Below are positions 27,444-36,548 of a stretch of DNA of 64,000 nucleotides, piece by piece (positions within the stretch are counted from its first letter, which is position 1; each line of letters starts with the position of its first letter). The stretch is from the NCBI RefSeq assembly GCF_039962255.1, contig NZ_JAMPKY010000006.1, positions 62,001-126,000 of the forward strand. The letters are read 5' to 3'. A program made the position numbers and the translations under genes. The notes beneath the pieces were generated by a model, which worked only from the letters and a program-made list of their open reading frames with translations, did no database searches and was not told where the DNA came from. The stretch comes from Leptolyngbya subtilissima AS-A7. Its GTDB lineage: Bacteria; Cyanobacteriota; Cyanobacteriia; Phormidesmidales; Phormidesmidaceae.

Positions 27444-28733
27444 CTAAATGCCGCTGACGTAGTAGTCGCGGGTGCCCTTGGCGTTAAGGGCATCGCCCAG
27501 GCGATCGAGGGCGTGCACGTAGGCAGCAGTGCGCGGAGAAATTGCTAGCTCCTGGGCAATTTGCCAAATGCGTTCGCCCTCGGTCACCATCATGGTTTTG
27601 AGGCGAGCGTTGACATCCTCAACCGACCAGTAGAGACCGCTACGGTTTTGCACCCACTCAAAGTAGCTGACGGTGACCCCGCCCGCGTTGACCAAAATGT
27701 CGGGGAAGACGTAGATGTCTTTGTCTTCTAGGATGCGATCGGCCTCGGAAGTCACGGGGCCGTTGGCTACCTCAAAGATATAGCGAGCCTGAATGCTGTT
27801 GGCATTCTCAGCGGTGATTTGATTCTCCAGCGCCGCCGGGATCAAGATATCAACATCCAAAGCCAGCAGTTCTTCGTTGGTGACCACGGAGTGATCGTTC
27901 ACGATGTTGCACACGGTGCCTTCGCAATACACCGCTTTGAGGCTGCGAGTTGAGGTCTTAAACTGCTGAATGCTAGGAATATCCAGCCCTGACGGGGAAT
28001 ACACGCCGCCTTGGGAGTCGCTAACCGCCACCACCCGATAGCCAGCATCGAATAACAGCCGGGCGATCACGCTGCCGGCATTGCCGAACCCCTGCACGGC
28101 AACGGTGGTGTTTTGCGGCACCTGGCCAAACTTGGCCATCATCGCCTGCAGCACGTAAAAGGCTCCGGTGCCGGTGGCGGTATCGCGACCCTGGCTGCCG
28201 CCCATGCTGAGGGGCTTGCCGGTAATCACCGCCGGACTCAGCTTGCGGCAGATAATGCTGTACTGATCCATCATCCAGCCCATGATCATGGGGTTGGTGT
28301 AGACGTCGGGGGCGGGCACGTCGACATCGGGGCCGATAAAGTTGGCGATCGCATCAATGTACCCGCGGCTCAAGCGCTCTAGCTCAAACTTTGACAGCTC
28401 CTTGGGGTTCACGGTGACGCCGCCTTTAGCTCCACCCAGGGGCAAATTTAGCGCCGCGCACTTAAAGGTCATCCAAAACGCTAGCGACTGGACCTCGTCG
28501 AGATTGACATCGGGGTGAAAGCGAATGCCGCCCTTGGTGGGGCCGCGCGTGTCGTCGTAGCGCACTCGGTAACCCTGAAAGACCTTTAGGGTGCCGTTGT
28601 CCATTCGCACCGGAATCGACACGGTGAGGCTGGCCTTGGGATAGCGCAGCCGTTCGGAGGCATCCTCAGAGATCGAAACGTACTTGAGCGCCCGCTCTAG
28701 ACGGCGGTTAGCATCAGACAAAATAGAGGCCAT
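27444..28733 (-). CDS. gdhA: Glutamate dehydrogenase (Glu/Leu/Phe/Val dehydrogenase family)
   Basis: The enzyme reversibly aminates 2-oxoglutarate to glutamate. I choose ATG 28733 (MASILSDANRRL); an in-frame extension to 28820 is not family-like. The 429-residue protein has 'QGYRVRYDDTRGPTKGGIRFHPDV', the catalytic Lys in LPLGGAKGGV, 'DVPAPDVYTNPMIMGWMMDQYS', and the NAD(P) Rossmann loop 'VAVQGFGNAGSVIARLL'. A Leu/Phe/Val dehydrogenase cannot be excluded formally, but length and motifs fit cyanobacterial GdhA. It converges with the SDR gene with 22 bases between. Confidence 0.93.
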   Translation of the reverse strand: MASILSDANRRLERALKYVSISEDASERLRYPKASLTVSIPVRMDNGTLKVFQGYRVRYDDTRGPTKGGIRFHPDVNLDEVQSLAFWMTFKCAALNLPLGGAKGGVTVNPKELSKFELERLSRGYIDAIANFIGPDVDVPAPDVYTNPMIMGWMMDQYSIICRKLSPAVITGKPLSMGGSQGRDTATGTGAFYVLQAMMAKFGQVPQNTTVAVQGFGNAGSVIARLLFDAGYRVVAVSDSQGGVYSPSGLDIPSIQQFKTSTRSLKAVYCEGTVCNIVNDHSVVTNEELLALDVDILIPAALENQITAENANSIQARYIFEVANGPVTSEADRILEDKDIYVFPDILVNAGGVTVSYFEWVQNRSGLYWSVEDVNARLKTMMVTEGERIWQIAQELAISPRTAAYVHALDRLGDALNAKGTRDYYVSGI

Positions 28734-28867
28734 AGACAAACACCAGGGATGAAGGGATTGGTGAGCAGCGAATTGTGCTGCTGTTACTAAGGTGCCGCTA
28801 GGGCGAATCGGCTCCGCCAATTAGCAATATTTTGTATTGTCAGCTACCGTTTTTCTCGCCTGCCCTT

Positions 28868-30781
28868 TCACAGTGCGGCCAAACAGGTTCCTTCCCGCAG
28901 CAGGGTCGTCAAGTTTAGGGCGGTCATGGGTCGGGAGAATAGATAGCCCTGGCCGTAGGCATAGTTCAGTGACAGCATGAGGTCGCGCTGGCTGGCCTGC
29001 TCAATGCCCTCAGCCACCAAGCTAAAGTTGATGCCCTCTGACAGATTTGCGATCGCCCGGCAGATCGCCACTTTCTCCAGATTTTGAGCATTGGTCGGAA
29101 TGAAATAGCGATCGACCTTGACCTCATCAAAGCGAAACTGCAACAGCTGGGCCAGGCCCGACTGCCCCATACCAAAATCATCGACCTTGAGCCGCAGCGA
29201 CATATCCCGCAGCCCTTGCAGGCTTTGCAGGTAGCGATCGAGGTTGTTGTAGATGCCGCGCTCGGTGATTTCGATGCCAAAGTGGTTGCTAGCAATGCCC
29301 GCTCCTGATACCCGCTGCATGATGCGGTCCAAAAAGTCGTCGTCCTCAAGCTCCAGGGGGCTGATGTTGACGGAGAGCGTAAACTGGGGGGCAATTTCCT
29401 GCCACTGGGCCAGTTGCTCTAGCGCATGGCAGAGCACCCAGTCGCTAATGCGGTGCACTAGCCCAGTCGCTTCGGCCACAGGGATAAACTCTGAAGGTGA
29501 AACTCTACCCAGACGAGCTGAATCCCACCGGATGAGAGCTTCGGCCCCGACAATGGCGCCGGTGGTCATGTTGCAGATGGGCTGGTAGGCAAGCCAAAAC
29601 TCGGCTTCGCTGCTGCGCTGCTCTAGGTAGGCTTCGAGGGTGATCTGGCGCAGTCTTCGCCGGGCCAGGTCGCTGTTCCACATCTGAATGCGGTGCTGAG
29701 GTAGGTTAGAGCGGCGATTGCGCTTGGCCTCTCGCAACGCGGTTTCGGCGGCCTGGAGCAGTCGGTTAATCGAGGTATCTTCCTCAAAGGCGTCGATGGT
29801 GCCGCTGGCCACGCCGATGGAAGCCCCGACGCTGGCCCCTTCGACTTCGATCGCTAAAATCGCTTCGAGCACGCTGGTGGCAATGGCCACCGGCATTGGG
29901 CAGGGCTCAGGTGGAACCGGATTGGAATCGGGTAGCAGCAGCAAAAATTCATCGCCACCGTTGCGCACCGCAATGCCGTTGTAGGTCTGGGCATGGTCTT
30001 GCAGCACCGTTGCCACGGCCTTAAGCAGCTCATCGCCCAGGTAGTGACCCCGCTGATCGTTGATCAGCTTAAAGCGATCGAGATCGATAAAGAGGCACAC
30101 CTCCCAAGCCTCTAGCTCCATCTCCAGCACGCGACGGTTGTAAAGACCGGTCAGCGGATCGTGGATCACACCGCTCACCTCCGTAAAGGTCATGTAGAGC
30201 AGGTCTGGGGAGAGCGGGGTAACCAGGGTCATGTACCAGCCAGAAATTTCGCCCTTGTACTGATATTCAAGCCGCTTGGGCTCACCCGACTCCAGGGCCG
30301 CCAGATACAGGTCAATTAGCGAAACTTGATAGGGGTAGACCTGCTCGCGGTGGGTAGGCATTTTTTCGCAGAGGCGATCGCCCGGCTTGAGCAGATCTTT
30401 GGTGATCGCCCTGGCGGCGGGGTTGAGCTTGAGCATGGTCAGGTCGTCGCCGGTACGCTGGCAGAGCAGCTTGCCGGTGAGCGCCTGTTCCCAGGTGGCC
30501 TCTAGCAGGTGAAAGGTTTCCCCCAGATAGCGCAGCCGGGTCTGGCTGGTGAGCAAAGTTAAGACCGCCGCCCAAGATACCCCCGCCGTTACCCAATGCC
30601 AGAAGACGTTGTGGAGGTTCATGGCGCTGAGGGTGTGGCCGATGCCGCAGCTAAAGATGAACAGGATCAGCAGCAGCAGATTGAGCCAAATGTCGCGCTT
30701 GGCCTTTAGCAGCACCGGCAATAAAGTCAGGGGAATAATGAAATACGCCGCCGCGATCGCGCCATTGGCAGCAGTCTCCAT
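28868..30781 (-). CDS. Ethylene-receptor-like membrane domain + PAS-like + GGDEF + EAL protein
   Basis: ATG 30781 has GGGGAG upstream, giving 637 residues. Residues 8-77 form three membrane helices. They contain AYFIIPL (12-18) and SCGIGH (44-49), spaced as in the ethylene-binding domain of plant ETR1 and Synechocystis Etr1, where the Cys and His bind copper. The receptor Asp seven residues before the Tyr is Asn6 here, and the third-helix Lys aligns with Ser69. A PAS-like region (about 90-203) follows. The diguanylate cyclase domain (204-370) has DPLTGLYNRR and intact GGDEF. The EAL domain (395-637) has GAEALIRW, EITERG, KVDDFG and VAEGIEQ. It probably makes or breaks c-di-GMP in response to a ligand at the membrane. 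Confidence 0.9.
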   Translation of the reverse strand: METAANGAIAAAYFIIPLTLLPVLLKAKRDIWLNLLLLILFIFSCGIGHTLSAMNLHNVFWHWVTAGVSWAAVLTLLTSQTRLRYLGETFHLLEATWEQALTGKLLCQRTGDDLTMLKLNPAARAITKDLLKPGDRLCEKMPTHREQVYPYQVSLIDLYLAALESGEPKRLEYQYKGEISGWYMTLVTPLSPDLLYMTFTEVSGVIHDPLTGLYNRRVLEMELEAWEVCLFIDLDRFKLINDQRGHYLGDELLKAVATVLQDHAQTYNGIAVRNGGDEFLLLLPDSNPVPPEPCPMPVAIATSVLEAILAIEVEGASVGASIGVASGTIDAFEEDTSINRLLQAAETALREAKRNRRSNLPQHRIQMWNSDLARRRLRQITLEAYLEQRSSEAEFWLAYQPICNMTTGAIVGAEALIRWDSARLGRVSPSEFIPVAEATGLVHRISDWVLCHALEQLAQWQEIAPQFTLSVNISPLELEDDDFLDRIMQRVSGAGIASNHFGIEITERGIYNNLDRYLQSLQGLRDMSLRLKVDDFGMGQSGLAQLLQFRFDEVKVDRYFIPTNAQNLEKVAICRAIANLSEGINFSLVAEGIEQASQRDLMLSLNYAYGQGYLFSRPMTALNLTTLLREGTCLAAL

Positions 30782-31130
30782 GCTTGACTCTCCCCTAGAA
30801 CAGTGCCCCTTTCCTATTCTCAGCCTATGGCCTGACCGGGCCATTAAGACGGGAAACCTCCAATTATTAACTCGTGGCAAGTAAAACATTCACCGGGGAA
30901 ATGCCGAGCAATTCAAGCTAGCTTCACGGCTTCTACAGAGCACGATCCAGTAAATTTCTGCTGGCGTTAAGTGCAACGTCCTATTGCGAAGCACAACAAA
31001 CTTTATCGAGGCGTAAAGGTTCAGCCTGAACAGTGGCCGATATCGGTAGGTTCCCGGAGAATGGGGTCATGTACCCAGGTCCGGTGCCCCAAGGCTGGCC
31101 TGGTTCCTCTTATGTATAAGGACTATCGTT
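30782..31130. other. 350-base intergenic region
   Basis: It contains the promoter area of the GGDEF-EAL gene (leftward) and the leader of the small gene at 31131. A short inverted repeat (TTCAG..CTGAA, about 31019-31030) and GC-rich imperfect stems are present, but no gene or recognised RNA family. Confidence 0.45.
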
Positions 31131-31337
31131 ATGAACAATCCCCAAGAAGTGCTTGAGCACCTAAAGCAGCTCGAAAAAGTCGGTACAGTACAAAGCGCCC
31201 TATATCGTGAAGAAGCCCAGGCACTACTGGCCGACGACACCGTTAGTCTCAAGTGGCGACGGGCGATCGCCGATCGCCTCAACCGAGCCAACCACGACCT
31301 GGCCCTGCACACAGTCAGCAGCGAAGACAGCTACTAA
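31131..31337 (+). CDS. Small helical hypothetical protein
   Basis: The 68-residue, charged, mostly helical protein (MNNPQEVLEHLKQLEKVGTV...) has no motif that I recognise. Support comes from a plausible leader with 'AAGGACTATCGTT' before the ATG, good coding character, and a strong terminator 57 bases after the stop. It contains adjacent HIP1-like GCGATCGC bases in 'RAIADRLNR'. Function unknown. Confidence 0.6.
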   Translation: MNNPQEVLEHLKQLEKVGTVQSALYREEAQALLADDTVSLKWRRAIADRLNRANHDLALHTVSSEDSY

Positions 31338-31393
31338 ACATCCAATAACCCTCGGCTGAACCCAGCTCATTCACAACTGGAGTTAGCCCAATG

Positions 31394-31427
31394 ACGCCCG
31401 GCGGAGCAAGTCTCCGCTGGGCGTTTG
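31394..31427 (+). terminator. Terminator of the small gene at 31131
   Basis: Stem ACGCCC-G-GCGGAG / CTCCGC-T-GGGCGT with a five-base loop, followed by TTT. Confidence 0.75.
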
Positions 31428-31478
31428 GCTGGGTTCCCAAAGGGCGGCCAGGTCGGATCGCCCCAACCATGTATAGTC

Positions 31479-32957
31479 TCAAATCACTGCAGGAGCAGGC
31501 TGAAGAGCACTGAGGGAGGTCGCAGCCCAGCTACTTTCCCAATCGGAGATTCCCAGAGTTTCACTTTGGGCAACCGCTCCAGACAGCGCCAAATCATCGG
31601 CAGCCAGCGCTGGCATCGCACCATTACTGGGCTGCAAGTACCCTGCCTCTAGGAGGCTAGTCTGAAACACATCTGCCAGCAGCGCGTGCACAGTGGTAGT
31701 CGGGTGCTGCTGATCCCACCAGAAGTAGCCGGGGTCGTCAAGTAGCCCTTGGTTCAGCAGCGGGTCAGTGACATTGGTAAAACCGAACTCCGCTGGAGAC
31801 CCAATAATTTCATTGGTCAGCCCAAACAGGTCGACCGGAATAATGTCGATCGTAGCGGACAGACTTTGCTCCAGCGCCTCTAGCGTACTGGCCAAGCCAG
31901 CATTAAACGCCTGGCTGAGCGCCGTGGCCTGGGCACTGGTGCCATCACCCAGGGCGCGGGGCGTCAGGCCTAGGTTGGGCAGGTTAGGCACTAAAAATGT
32001 ATCGGCCCCCCGCGCCGCTAGGCTGCCAATCGCCGTGGCAATGTTCTGCAACGAGTTGGCCAAAAAGGCTGGAATTGCATTGGGGTCGCTAGGCAAATTA
32101 AACAAATCGTTGGCCCCGGCCCACACTACATAAAGACTGTCAGGGTCAGCCGCGCCTTCCCCGATGCCGCCCAGATAGCTGTCGATTTCGTCGAGCAAGC
32201 CCGGTAGGTTAGTCTCTGTGCCCGTGAGCGAGGTAATTAGGGGGTCGAGGCCGTTGTCTCGGCCCGTGGTGGCTCCCCCCACGGCAAAGTTTTCCACCTC
32301 GGCAGGCTCTAGTCCGATATCGCTAGCCAGGTAATCAACCCAAAGATCGCCATTCGCAAATCGGCCTTCAGAATAGGGAAAGGGCGGGAAAAAGCCCGTC
32401 AGCCCAAACAGGTTGCCAGGGTCTGACAGACTGTCGCCAAAGATCGTCAGACCATCAAAGCTGGGCACCAGCGCCTGGGCTTGAAAATTCTCGGCAGTAA
32501 GGCTGGTCGCTTCCACATTCAGGAGAATGACGCTGGGCTCTGGCTGATTCAAGTAGCGCAGGGTGGTGTTTGCCCCCTGCTGGGCGATCGCAATCTGCCC
32601 AAAACTCAAGCCCCCTGGCAGCAAAAAGCGATCGCTTCCAGGAGCAAAATCCACCACGGTATCGACCCGGCCATCGTTTTTGAGCACCACGGTATCCTGC
32701 CCCGGCCCGGTAAAGAGCTGGTTATTGCCCAAACCCCCATCGAGAGCATCATTGCCCAGGCCACCCAAAAGCCAGTCATTTCCTTCGGCCCCAAACAGCT
32801 GTTTGTTGCCCCAGAGGCCTACTAAAATTTCGTCTTCCGTGCCGCCATTGAGCACGTCATCGCCAAAGCCACTGACTAAAACGGTGCTGCCAAAAATATC
32901 AAGGGGATTGAGACTAGTAAGAAACGGATTCAAAAAAGACGGTAAAAGCGATGCCAT
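31479..32957 (-). CDS. RTX-repeat + GDSL/SGNH hydrolase fusion
   Basis: The 492-residue protein has an N-terminal block of RTX calcium-binding nonapeptides (GFGDDVLNGG, GAEGNDWLLGGLGNDALDGG, GLGNNQLFTGPGQD; about residues 30-95). A lipase-type SGNH hydrolase follows: block I LTIFGDSLSDPGN, the Gly in 'FAVGGATTG', block III VVWAGANDLF, and the catalytic Asp/His pair in WWDQQHP. It is probably an extracellular esterase or phospholipase folded by calcium after type I secretion. RTX blocks are usually C-terminal, so the reversed order is notable. No secretion genes are adjacent. Confidence 0.88.
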   Translation of the reverse strand: MASLLPSFLNPFLTSLNPLDIFGSTVLVSGFGDDVLNGGTEDEILVGLWGNKQLFGAEGNDWLLGGLGNDALDGGLGNNQLFTGPGQDTVVLKNDGRVDTVVDFAPGSDRFLLPGGLSFGQIAIAQQGANTTLRYLNQPEPSVILLNVEATSLTAENFQAQALVPSFDGLTIFGDSLSDPGNLFGLTGFFPPFPYSEGRFANGDLWVDYLASDIGLEPAEVENFAVGGATTGRDNGLDPLITSLTGTETNLPGLLDEIDSYLGGIGEGAADPDSLYVVWAGANDLFNLPSDPNAIPAFLANSLQNIATAIGSLAARGADTFLVPNLPNLGLTPRALGDGTSAQATALSQAFNAGLASTLEALEQSLSATIDIIPVDLFGLTNEIIGSPAEFGFTNVTDPLLNQGLLDDPGYFWWDQQHPTTTVHALLADVFQTSLLEAGYLQPSNGAMPALAADDLALSGAVAQSETLGISDWESSWAATSLSALQPAPAVI

Positions 32958-33029
32958 AACGCCTCCAGAAAGTGCAGTGGGTTGAGTAAAAAGCTATGCC
33001 CAGAGTAGCGAATAGCACACCTGACTGAC

Positions 33030-33923
33030 TCATAGTCTAGGTTGACTGAGCACCACATTCACGCCCAGCAAAATTAGCCCCATGCTAGCCACCATCGTCG
33101 CCGTCAGGGGCTCTCGAAAAAACAGCCAGGCTAGCCCCGCCACAAAGATCGGCACCAAACTATAGACGACGCTGGCGGTGCGGGTGGGGCCAACCTGCTG
33201 AATGCTGAGGTTAAACAATAGATAGGCCACACCCGACGCTGCCACACCCATGTACAGAATGGCGATCGATGAAGCCAAAGAAAGAGTCGCCAGCTGTAGC
33301 CACCAGCGTTCTAACGAGGCCAGTACTAGGAGTTGCCCAACGCCGGCCACAGCGGCATAAAAGGTAATCGTCAATCCCGAATACCGCTGGCTCAGCTGTT
33401 TGATGATTAAGGAATACACCACCCAGCACAGCACGGCGCACAGCATCAGCCCATCGCCCCGGTTGAGTTTTAGGGTGAGCAGGGTGGTAATGTTGCCCCG
33501 AGTCAGCAGGGTTAGCACCCCCAACAGCGCCAGCGCTATGCCGCCGTACTGGCGGCGGCTCAGCCGCTCACCAATAAACAGCGCCGCCATCACCCCTGTC
33601 ACCACTGGATTGAAGGCGTTGATAATGGCGGTGTTAGCCGTAGCCGTGTAGCGCAGGCTGCTAAAGAAAAAATAGTGATAACCCACCACCCCAAATAGAC
33701 CCAATAGCACCATCGATCCCCAGTCGGCGCGGGCGACGGTGAGGGCTTTAACCGGCTGGGCACTGCCGCTGATAAATAGACCCAAAACTCCCATAGCAAT
33801 GACGTAGCGCAGCAGCGAGGTAGTCAGCGGCCCCAGATCGACCGTAGTGTATTTGCCCGCCACAAAGCTGCCCGCAAACAAAAAGCTGGTGAGAATGGGC
33901 AGCAAAACCTTGAGTTTGAGCAT
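33030..33923 (-). CDS. DMT-superfamily transporter (EamA domains)
   Basis: The 297-residue protein has ten membrane helices in two EamA repeats. 'LLRYVIAMGVLGLFI', 'AALFIGERLSRRQYGGIALALLGVLTLL' (repeat 1 end) and 'WLFFREPLTATMVASMGLILLGVNVVL' (repeat 2 end) show the family's glutamate-containing helix ends. Members export amino acids, nucleosides or other metabolites; the substrate is unknown. It is divergent from groESL, with the K-box-like element 27 bases from its start codon. Confidence 0.92.
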   Translation of the reverse strand: MLKLKVLLPILTSFLFAGSFVAGKYTTVDLGPLTTSLLRYVIAMGVLGLFISGSAQPVKALTVARADWGSMVLLGLFGVVGYHYFFFSSLRYTATANTAIINAFNPVVTGVMAALFIGERLSRRQYGGIALALLGVLTLLTRGNITTLLTLKLNRGDGLMLCAVLCWVVYSLIIKQLSQRYSGLTITFYAAVAGVGQLLVLASLERWWLQLATLSLASSIAILYMGVAASGVAYLLFNLSIQQVGPTRTASVVYSLVPIFVAGLAWLFFREPLTATMVASMGLILLGVNVVLSQPRL

Positions 33924-33949
33924 CGATCAATCCTACACAGCGCCAACCA

Positions 33950-33965
33950 GTTCGGGAACCCGTAC
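33950..33965 (+). promoter_or_regulatory. K-box-like element upstream of groESL
   Basis: GTTCGG-GAAC-CCGTAC matches the cyanobacterial K-box consensus as I recall it (GTTCGG-NNAN-CCNNAC), described for light-responsive groE regulation. It lies 54 bases upstream of the CIRCE element. Confidence 0.6.
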
Positions 33966-33973
33966 AGGGGGCT

Positions 33974-34005
33974 TTGTTGCGATCGCCCCCCTGGCGTCGT
34001 AAATT
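33974..34005 (+). promoter_or_regulatory. Possible groESL promoter
   Basis: TTGTTG (33974-33979) and TAAATT (34000-34005) are separated by 20 bases. The -10 overlaps the start of CIRCE, as expected for HrcA repression. The long spacer keeps confidence low. Confidence 0.35.
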
Positions 34006-34030
34006 AGCACTCGGAGCTTGCGAGTGCTAA
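34004..34030. promoter_or_regulatory. CIRCE operator (HrcA-binding site)
   Basis: TTAGCACTC and GAGTGCTAA are separated by nine bases: an exact match to the CIRCE consensus. It controls groESL through the repressor HrcA. Confidence 0.97.
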
Positions 34031-34066
34031 GCTTCGAAAGTTCGTGTAATGCGTCTGAGCGGGGCC

Positions 34067-34075
34067 GAGTGCTAA
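34067..34075 (+). promoter_or_regulatory. Extra CIRCE half-site in groESL leader
   Basis: GAGTGCTAA, identical to the right arm of CIRCE, recurs 45 bases downstream of that arm, in the presumed untranslated leader. No matching left arm is present. Confidence 0.6.
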
Positions 34076-34119
34076 CTCCCCCAGACGCTGTCTTAATAGC
34101 AAATCCGGAGAAGCATTGT

Positions 34120-34431
34120 ATGGCAGCTATCACTTTGGCGGCATCTAGCGTTAAGCCCCTAGCCGATCGAGTTTTGATTAAAGTAAGTGCGTCCGAAGAG
34201 ACCACTGCTGGCGGCATTCTGCTACCTGACACCGCCAAGGAAAAGCCTCAGGTGGGCGAGATCACCGCCGTAGGCCCCGGTAAAACCGACGACAAAGGCA
34301 CCCGCCAATCGCTGGAAGTCAAAGTTGGCGACAAGGTGCTCTATTCCAAGTATGCCGGCACCGACATCAAGCTGGGCGGCGACGAGTTTGTTCTGCTGTC
34401 TGAGAAAGACATCCTCGCCGTTCTCGGCTAA
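34120..34431 (+). CDS. groS: Co-chaperonin GroES
   Basis: GroES caps the GroEL folding chamber. The start is ATG 34120 ([22 protein letters not shown]), with CCGGAG nine bases upstream; the frame runs on further 5' but that part lies in CIRCE and leader. The 103-residue protein has ADRVLIKV, the mobile loop [22 protein letters not shown], and [18 protein letters not shown]. It is the first gene of the CIRCE-controlled groESL operon. Confidence 0.98.
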   Translation: MAAITLAASSVKPLADRVLIKVSASEETTAGGILLPDTAKEKPQVGEITAVGPGKTDDKGTRQSLEVKVGDKVLYSKYAGTDIKLGGDEFVLLSEKDILAVLG

Positions 34432-34473
34432 ACCGATTCTGGACTTGGAATTTTGGAATTGGCCGTAGGGTGG

Positions 34474-34487
34474 GCAGTGTCCACTGC
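34474..34487 (+). repeat. Small hairpin between groS and groL
   Basis: GCAGTG and CACTGC flank two bases within the 198-base gap. It could slow RNA decay or partly attenuate transcription; it lacks a U tract, so it is not a full terminator. Confidence 0.4.
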
Positions 34488-34629
34488 TAACTGTGCCGAG
34501 TTTGGTTGGGTTTCGCTACTGCTTCACCTAACTGACTAAGCTTCCAAACTTTCATTCCTAGCATCTGAAACTCTCTTCCCTTAACGTTTTCACATTCACT
34601 CCTAAATCTTCCCGGAGAACATTGAATCT

Positions 34630-36261
34630 ATGGCTAAGCGCATTGTCTACAACGAAAACGCCCGTCGCGCCCTCGAAAGAGGTATGGACATTCTGACTGA
34701 GGCCGTGGCCGTCACCCTCGGTCCCAAAGGCCGCAACGTGGTGCTCGAGAAGAAGTTTGGCGCTCCTCAGATTGTTAATGACGGCGTCACCATCGCCAAA
34801 GAAATTGAACTCGAAGACAACATCGAGAACACCGGCGTAGCCCTGATTCGTCAGGCCGCTTCCAAAACCAACGACGCTGCTGGTGACGGCACCACCACCG
34901 CTACTGTCCTGGCCCACGCCATGGTTAAAGAAGGGATGCGCAACGTCGCCGCTGGCGCCAACGCCATCTCCCTCAAGCGTGGCATCGACAAAGCCACTGC
35001 CTTCCTGGTTGAGAAAATTGCTGAGCACGCCCGTCCCGTCGGCGACTCTAAGTCCATTGCTCAGGTGGGTTCCATCTCCGCCGGTAACGACGAAGAAGTG
35101 GGCGCCATGATCGCTGAAGCCATGGAGAAAGTGGGCCGCGAAGGCGTCATCTCACTAGAAGAAGGCAAGTCGATGACCACCGAACTGGAGGTCACCGAAG
35201 GGATGCGCTTTGACAAGGGCTATGTCTCCCCCTACTTCGTCACCGACACCGAGCGCATGGAAGCGGTGCTGGATGAACCCTACATCCTGATCACCGACAA
35301 GAAAATTGCTCTGGTGCAGGATCTAGTGCCCGTGCTGGAGCAAGTCGCTCGTTCCGGTCGTCCCCTGATCATCATTGCCGAAGACATCGAGAAAGAGGCT
35401 CTGGCTACCCTGGTAGTCAACCGTCTGCGCGGTGTGCTGAATGTGGCCGCTGTGAAAGCGCCTGGGTTTGGCGATCGCCGCAAAGCAATGCTCGAAGACA
35501 TCGCTGTGCTTACTGGCGGTCAGGTGATCTCTGAAGACACCGGCCTCAAGCTCGACAACACCAAGCTTGACATGCTGGGTCAGGCCCGTCGCCTCACTAT
35601 TACCAAAGACACCACCACCATCGTCGCCGAAGGCAACGAGCAGGATGTCAAGGCCCGCTGTGAGCAGATTCGTCGCCAGATCGACGAAACCGAGTCGACC
35701 TATGACAAAGAGAAGCTGCAAGAGCGCCTGGCTAAGCTCTCCGGCGGTGTCGCCGTCATCAAAGTCGGTGCCGCCACCGAAACCGAGATGAAGGACCGCA
35801 AGCTGCGCCTTGAAGACGCCATCAACGCCACCAAGGCAGCTGTTGAAGAAGGCATCGTCCCCGGTGGCGGTACCACTCTGGCCCACCTGGTGCCCGACCT
35901 CACCACCTGGCTCGAAGCCAACCTCACCGCTGAAGAGCACACTGGGGCTGCGATCGTGGCCCGTGCCCTGGCCGCTCCTCTGATGCGCATTGCCCAGAAC
36001 GCTGGCCAAAACGGTGCCGTAATCGCCGAGCGCGTCAAAGAGAAGGACTTCAACGTCGGCTACAACGCCGCCAACGGTGAGTTCGTCGACATGTTTGACG
36101 CCGGTATCGTTGACCCCGCGAAGGTGACCCGCTCTGCTCTGCAGAACGCGGCCTCCATCGCCGGTATGGTGCTGACCACCGAGTGCATCGTGGTCGATCT
36201 GCCCGAACCCAAAGAAGGTGCCCCCGCAGGCGCTGGCATGGGCGGCGACTTCGACTACTAA
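34630..36261 (+). CDS. groL: Chaperonin GroEL1
   Basis: The 60-kDa chaperonin makes two seven-membered rings that fold proteins with ATP. The 543-residue protein is full length: [36 protein letters not shown] (ATP site with catalytic Asp), [20 protein letters not shown] [19 protein letters not shown], and [13 protein letters not shown]. Its C terminus ends [10 protein letters not shown], lacking the GGM-rich tail, as is common for the cyanobacterial copy paired with groES. CCGGAG precedes the ATG. A strong terminator follows. A second, groES-free groEL2 probably lies elsewhere. Confidence 0.99.
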   Translation: MAKRIVYNENARRALERGMDILTEAVAVTLGPKGRNVVLEKKFGAPQIVNDGVTIAKEIELEDNIENTGVALIRQAASKTNDAAGDGTTTATVLAHAMVKEGMRNVAAGANAISLKRGIDKATAFLVEKIAEHARPVGDSKSIAQVGSISAGNDEEVGAMIAEAMEKVGREGVISLEEGKSMTTELEVTEGMRFDKGYVSPYFVTDTERMEAVLDEPYILITDKKIALVQDLVPVLEQVARSGRPLIIIAEDIEKEALATLVVNRLRGVLNVAAVKAPGFGDRRKAMLEDIAVLTGGQVISEDTGLKLDNTKLDMLGQARRLTITKDTTTIVAEGNEQDVKARCEQIRRQIDETESTYDKEKLQERLAKLSGGVAVIKVGAATETEMKDRKLRLEDAINATKAAVEEGIVPGGGTTLAHLVPDLTTWLEANLTAEEHTGAAIVARALAAPLMRIAQNAGQNGAVIAERVKEKDFNVGYNAANGEFVDMFDAGIVDPAKVTRSALQNAASIAGMVLTTECIVVDLPEPKEGAPAGAGMGGDFDY

Positions 36262-36351
36262 GCGGCTGCGTTAGCAACCAGACGAGATTAGGAAAATGCC
36301 ACAGGGCTGCTACTTTGTAAAATCTGGTTTCTAGCAACAAGCCGCTAACAT

Positions 36352-36384
36352 AAAAGCCGTCCTAAACTATAGGGCGGCTTTTTT
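36352..36384 (+). terminator. Terminator of groESL
   Basis: Stem AAAAGCCGTCC / GGGCGGCTTTTTT encloses an 8-10 base loop, ending in T6. Confidence 0.88.
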
Positions 36385-36548
36385 GTTGTAAACGAGGTGT
36401 AGCGCCAAGTTCTTTCTTCAGGCAGAGAGACAGAGTTAGCCTAGGAGTACGACCCTTAGAACAGCAGACTCAATCAAAGTCACTATTTAAGTAACACCGA
36501 TAGCCAGGTCTTGAACGTCCTGGCTCTCTTTATGCCAAGGGCCGCATT

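Noticed and set aside
35323..36009. 228-codon minus-strand frame opposite groL
   Set aside because: Known type of antisense open frame in groEL; no support as a gene.
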